Assembly (NCBI GenBank): GCA_038231495.1
Contig: JBBRLG010000098.1
Location: forward strand, 1-15,815
Length of the DNA: 15,815 bases
Direction of reading: 5' to 3'
Source of the DNA: JBBRLG01 sp038231495
GTDB taxonomy: Bacteria > Planctomycetota > Planctomycetia > Gemmatales > Gemmataceae
Part shown: positions 14,696 through 15,815 of the stretch, in pieces
Numbering within the stretch: position 1 is the stretch's first letter
How the letters are laid out: the number at the start of each line of letters is the position of its first letter
Notes under the pieces: generated by a model
The model's database searches: none
What the model was told of the DNA's origin: nothing
What the model saw: the letters and a program-made list of their open reading frames with translations, nothing else
Program-made: the position numbers and the translations under genes

Positions 14696-14766
14696 CTTCC
14701 TTCGCAGCCTGGGGGTGAAAGAAAGAGCAAATGGGGCGTCAGACGACCTCGGTGTGTCGTGGAGAA

Positions 14767-14797
14767 CGTTCCCAAACAGGAGTTTGGGAACGAGGAG
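14767..14797 (-). repeat. 31-bp palindromic repeat, inverted copy 2
   Basis: This is the exact reverse complement of 14640-14670. The stems 14767-14777 and 14782-14792 pair around AGGA, followed by the shared AGGAG flank. The two copies bound a 158-bp segment, 14640-14797. Confidence 0.85.
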
Positions 14798-14853
14798 AAA
14801 GCGAAATTGCTTGACACGGTGCGCGGGCGCGATTCCAATAAGCTGGAGATAAT

Positions 14854-14999
14854 GTGCCGGCGCAGGCACTAAAGTGCTGACTCTGCCGCACTATCGTGCC
14901 GGCGCGGCGATCATGTACCGGCGGTTCGCGATCATGTGCCAGCGCACGCTGATAGGGTGCTGACGCGGTGATCATGTGCCGGTGCCGGTCAGCATAATC
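14854..14999. repeat. Seven degenerate tandem units of about 19-26 bp
   Basis: Units starting GTGCC/GTGCT/GTACC begin at 14854, 14874, 14896, 14915, 14936, 14957 and 14976. The best consensus is GTGCCGGCGCGGCGATCAT. Units 3, 4 and 6 end in GATCAT. There are no unique spacers, so this is not a CRISPR array. Multiple short terminal repeats of this kind occur at the ends of IS21-family elements, so a remnant IS end is one possible source. No istA or istB coding sequence is present. Confidence 0.7.
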
Positions 15000-15043
15000 A
15001 CCAGTTCGGCGGCGCAGTGTATGGCTTACTGGCGAACCTCCGC

Positions 15044-15059
15044 GGACAGCTAGCTGTCC
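15044..15059. repeat. Perfect 16-bp palindrome
   Basis: GGACAGCTAGCTGTCC lies about 115 bp upstream of the start of the truncated gene at 15176. It could be a protein-binding dyad; there is no further evidence for a role. Confidence 0.45.
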
Positions 15060-15175
15060 AGTGATGCCGGAGACATGATCGCCATACTCGATCCGCTCGT
15101 CGGCTCTCCGAATTCGTGGCCTGTTTGAGCATGCCGCGCATGTGAGTAGGGTTGTTAACCAGTCGGGAGATCTCA

Positions 15176-15715
15176 ATGTCCGCCACCGTCGACCCACGAT
15201 TCGCCGAAAAGTTACGCGAGCAACTTCGATTTCTCGGTCGCTCTGCGAACTTATACGACCAAGGGGCCGAGGATGAAGCCTTGCGCATGGCGACAGCATT
15301 GCGGGTGGTGGTTCACGACACGCAGTCGAGTCAGTCGGGTACGTCGCTGTTCAAGCATCTCGGCTTGACCAACACGCGGATGCTTTCGTCGTCACGAGGA
15401 CACGGGAACTGGCAGGATTACCTCGCACAAGAGATCAATCTGAACTCTTCGGAACCTGTCAGAATGCGTCCCTTGCTCGGTCACCAGTTTTTTGAAGTGC
15501 CTTTTGCCCGCTGGTGGACAGATGAGCCGGTGTTTATTCACCAGACGCAAGACTATTCGAGGAGGCTCATTTGCTTGAGCGCTGCGAATAAGGATGGCGG
15601 TGCCCATGTAGACAGTAAGCTGGAGGAATACTATAAGACTCTGGTTGCGGGCCAGTACATGCTGGGAATTACTGGAGTAACCGTTCACTGCCCTGCGAGT
15701 AGTGCCGGGGCTTGA
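15176..15715 (+). pseudogene. Conserved protein of unknown function, 3' end replaced by an IS66 insertion
   Basis: The open frame encodes 179 residues from ATG 15176 (GGGAGA 6 nt upstream; a TTG at 15152 is less likely). The N-terminal part LREQLRFLGRSANLYDQGAEDEALRMATALRVVVHDTQ and the late NKDGGAHVD motif resemble a widespread bacterial family of unknown function that I remember only as hypothetical proteins. The IS66 end begins at about 15677, so only residues up to LGITG (about 167) are native. The last 12 codons, VTVHCPASSAGA, are read from the terminal inverted repeat and 3' end of the transposon. The native gene was therefore probably longer and may be inactive. It stands alone on the plus strand after a repeat-rich gap. 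Confidence 0.7.
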
Positions 15716-15815
15716 AGGCCGCCACGATGAGCCACCAACGAATGATACAGGAACTCCAACGCCGGCCGTTTTTGCAAGCGCAGGGTTTGCGTCACCGTCA
15801 GGATGCGCTCGACGA
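15677..15815 (-). mobile_element. IS66-family insertion sequence, right end and partial interior
   Basis: The boundary is placed at GTAACCGTTCA (15677-15687), which differs by one base from the GTAAGCGTTCA type of IS66 terminal repeat as I remember it. The transposase stop codon TGA (15687-15685) lies inside this repeat. The expected 8-bp target duplication would be TTACTGGA (15669-15676); its partner and the other end lie beyond the window. Confidence 0.65.
15685..15815 (-). CDS. IS66-family transposase, C-terminal fragment (continues past the window)
   Basis: The minus-strand frame reads VERILTVTQTLRLQKR, then PALEFLYHSLVAHRGG and ends QAPALLAGQ at TGA 15685. The RILTVTQTLRxQxR...xxFL...A...G.xAPxLL pattern is the typical C-terminus of IS66 TnpC-type DDE transposases. 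Only about 42 residues are visible, so the catalytic domain is outside the window and activity cannot be judged. It overlaps the end of the convergent gene by 31 nt because the insertion fused into that reading frame. Confidence 0.85.
   Translation of the reverse strand, partial: VERILTVTQTLRLQKRPALEFLYHSLVAHRGGLQAPALLAGQ

Larger units (their letters stand above)
14383..15175. other. 793-bp intergenic stretch packed with palindromic and tandem repeats
   Basis: Between the metal operon start and the next gene I see the operon promoter (14430-14458) and four hairpins listed separately at 14500-14608 and 14640-14695. There is also an inverted copy at 14767-14797, seven degenerate tandem units (14854 to about 15000) and a 16-bp palindrome at 15044-15059. 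Short open frames exist here but they follow the repeats and show no protein-like signature. A TTGACA at 14811 has no convincing -10 and no gene close downstream. Confidence 0.7.

Noticed and set aside
14811..14840. TTGACA as a promoter
   Set aside because: The best -10 at 17 bp is TCCAAT, and the next plus-strand gene starts more than 330 bp downstream beyond the repeats.
14854..14999. Possible CRISPR array
   Set aside because: The units are degenerate and directly adjacent, with no unique spacers and no cas genes in the window.
15727..15815. A plus-strand gene starting ATG at 15727 and running off the window
   Set aside because: The same bases read on the minus strand give a clear IS66 transposase C-terminus; the plus frame has no ribosome-binding site.

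Overview
The window looks like a GC-rich chromosomal segment of a planctomycete, most likely of the Gemmata/Gemmataceae type. This rests on the gene families, the frequent GTG starts, the intergenic palindromes and the Cys/His-rich form of the metal-efflux adaptor. It is a judgement from pattern, not from a search.

Region 1 (1-4497, minus strand) runs ndk (nucleoside diphosphate kinase), a small two-helix membrane protein, ligA (NAD-dependent DNA ligase), a YqjF/DUF2071 protein, and an unrecognised gene that runs off the left edge. That last gene is broken by a 117-bp miniature inverted-repeat element with IS1-like ends and an 8-bp target duplication. Removing the element and one target copy restores the reading frame. 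Region 2 (4498-8685) carries, on the plus strand, an eight-heme c-type cytochrome with a good promoter and a THUMP-domain RNA methyltransferase of the RlmL type. A secreted discoidin-like protein follows on the minus strand, then a divergently transcribed GT2 glycosyltransferase with its own promoter.

Region 3 (8692-14458, minus strand) is a compact metal-efflux operon read from a sigma70-like promoter at 14458-14430. In order of transcription it encodes an exported Cys/His-rich protein, a CzcB/CusB-type membrane-fusion protein with an N-terminal Cys/His module, a CzcA-type RND pump with the DFGxxVD motif of divalent-cation pumps, and a small Cys/His-rich lipoprotein. The lipoprotein carries the same two-part Cys/His module as the adaptor. 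No outer-membrane channel gene (CzcC type) is present, so the pump must borrow one.

Region 4 (14383-15815) is repeat-rich accessory DNA. It holds two hairpins built on CACCCTTGCCA, a pair of inverted 31-bp copies of a hairpin with an AAAC-TCCT-GTTT core, seven degenerate 19-26 bp tandem units, and an unknown conserved gene cut by an IS66-family insertion. The window ends inside the 3' part of that IS66 transposase. I found no tRNA, rRNA or CRISPR array. The items most worth a second look are the shared Cys/His metal module, the 117-bp IS1-like MITE, and the nested repeats at 14500-15000.
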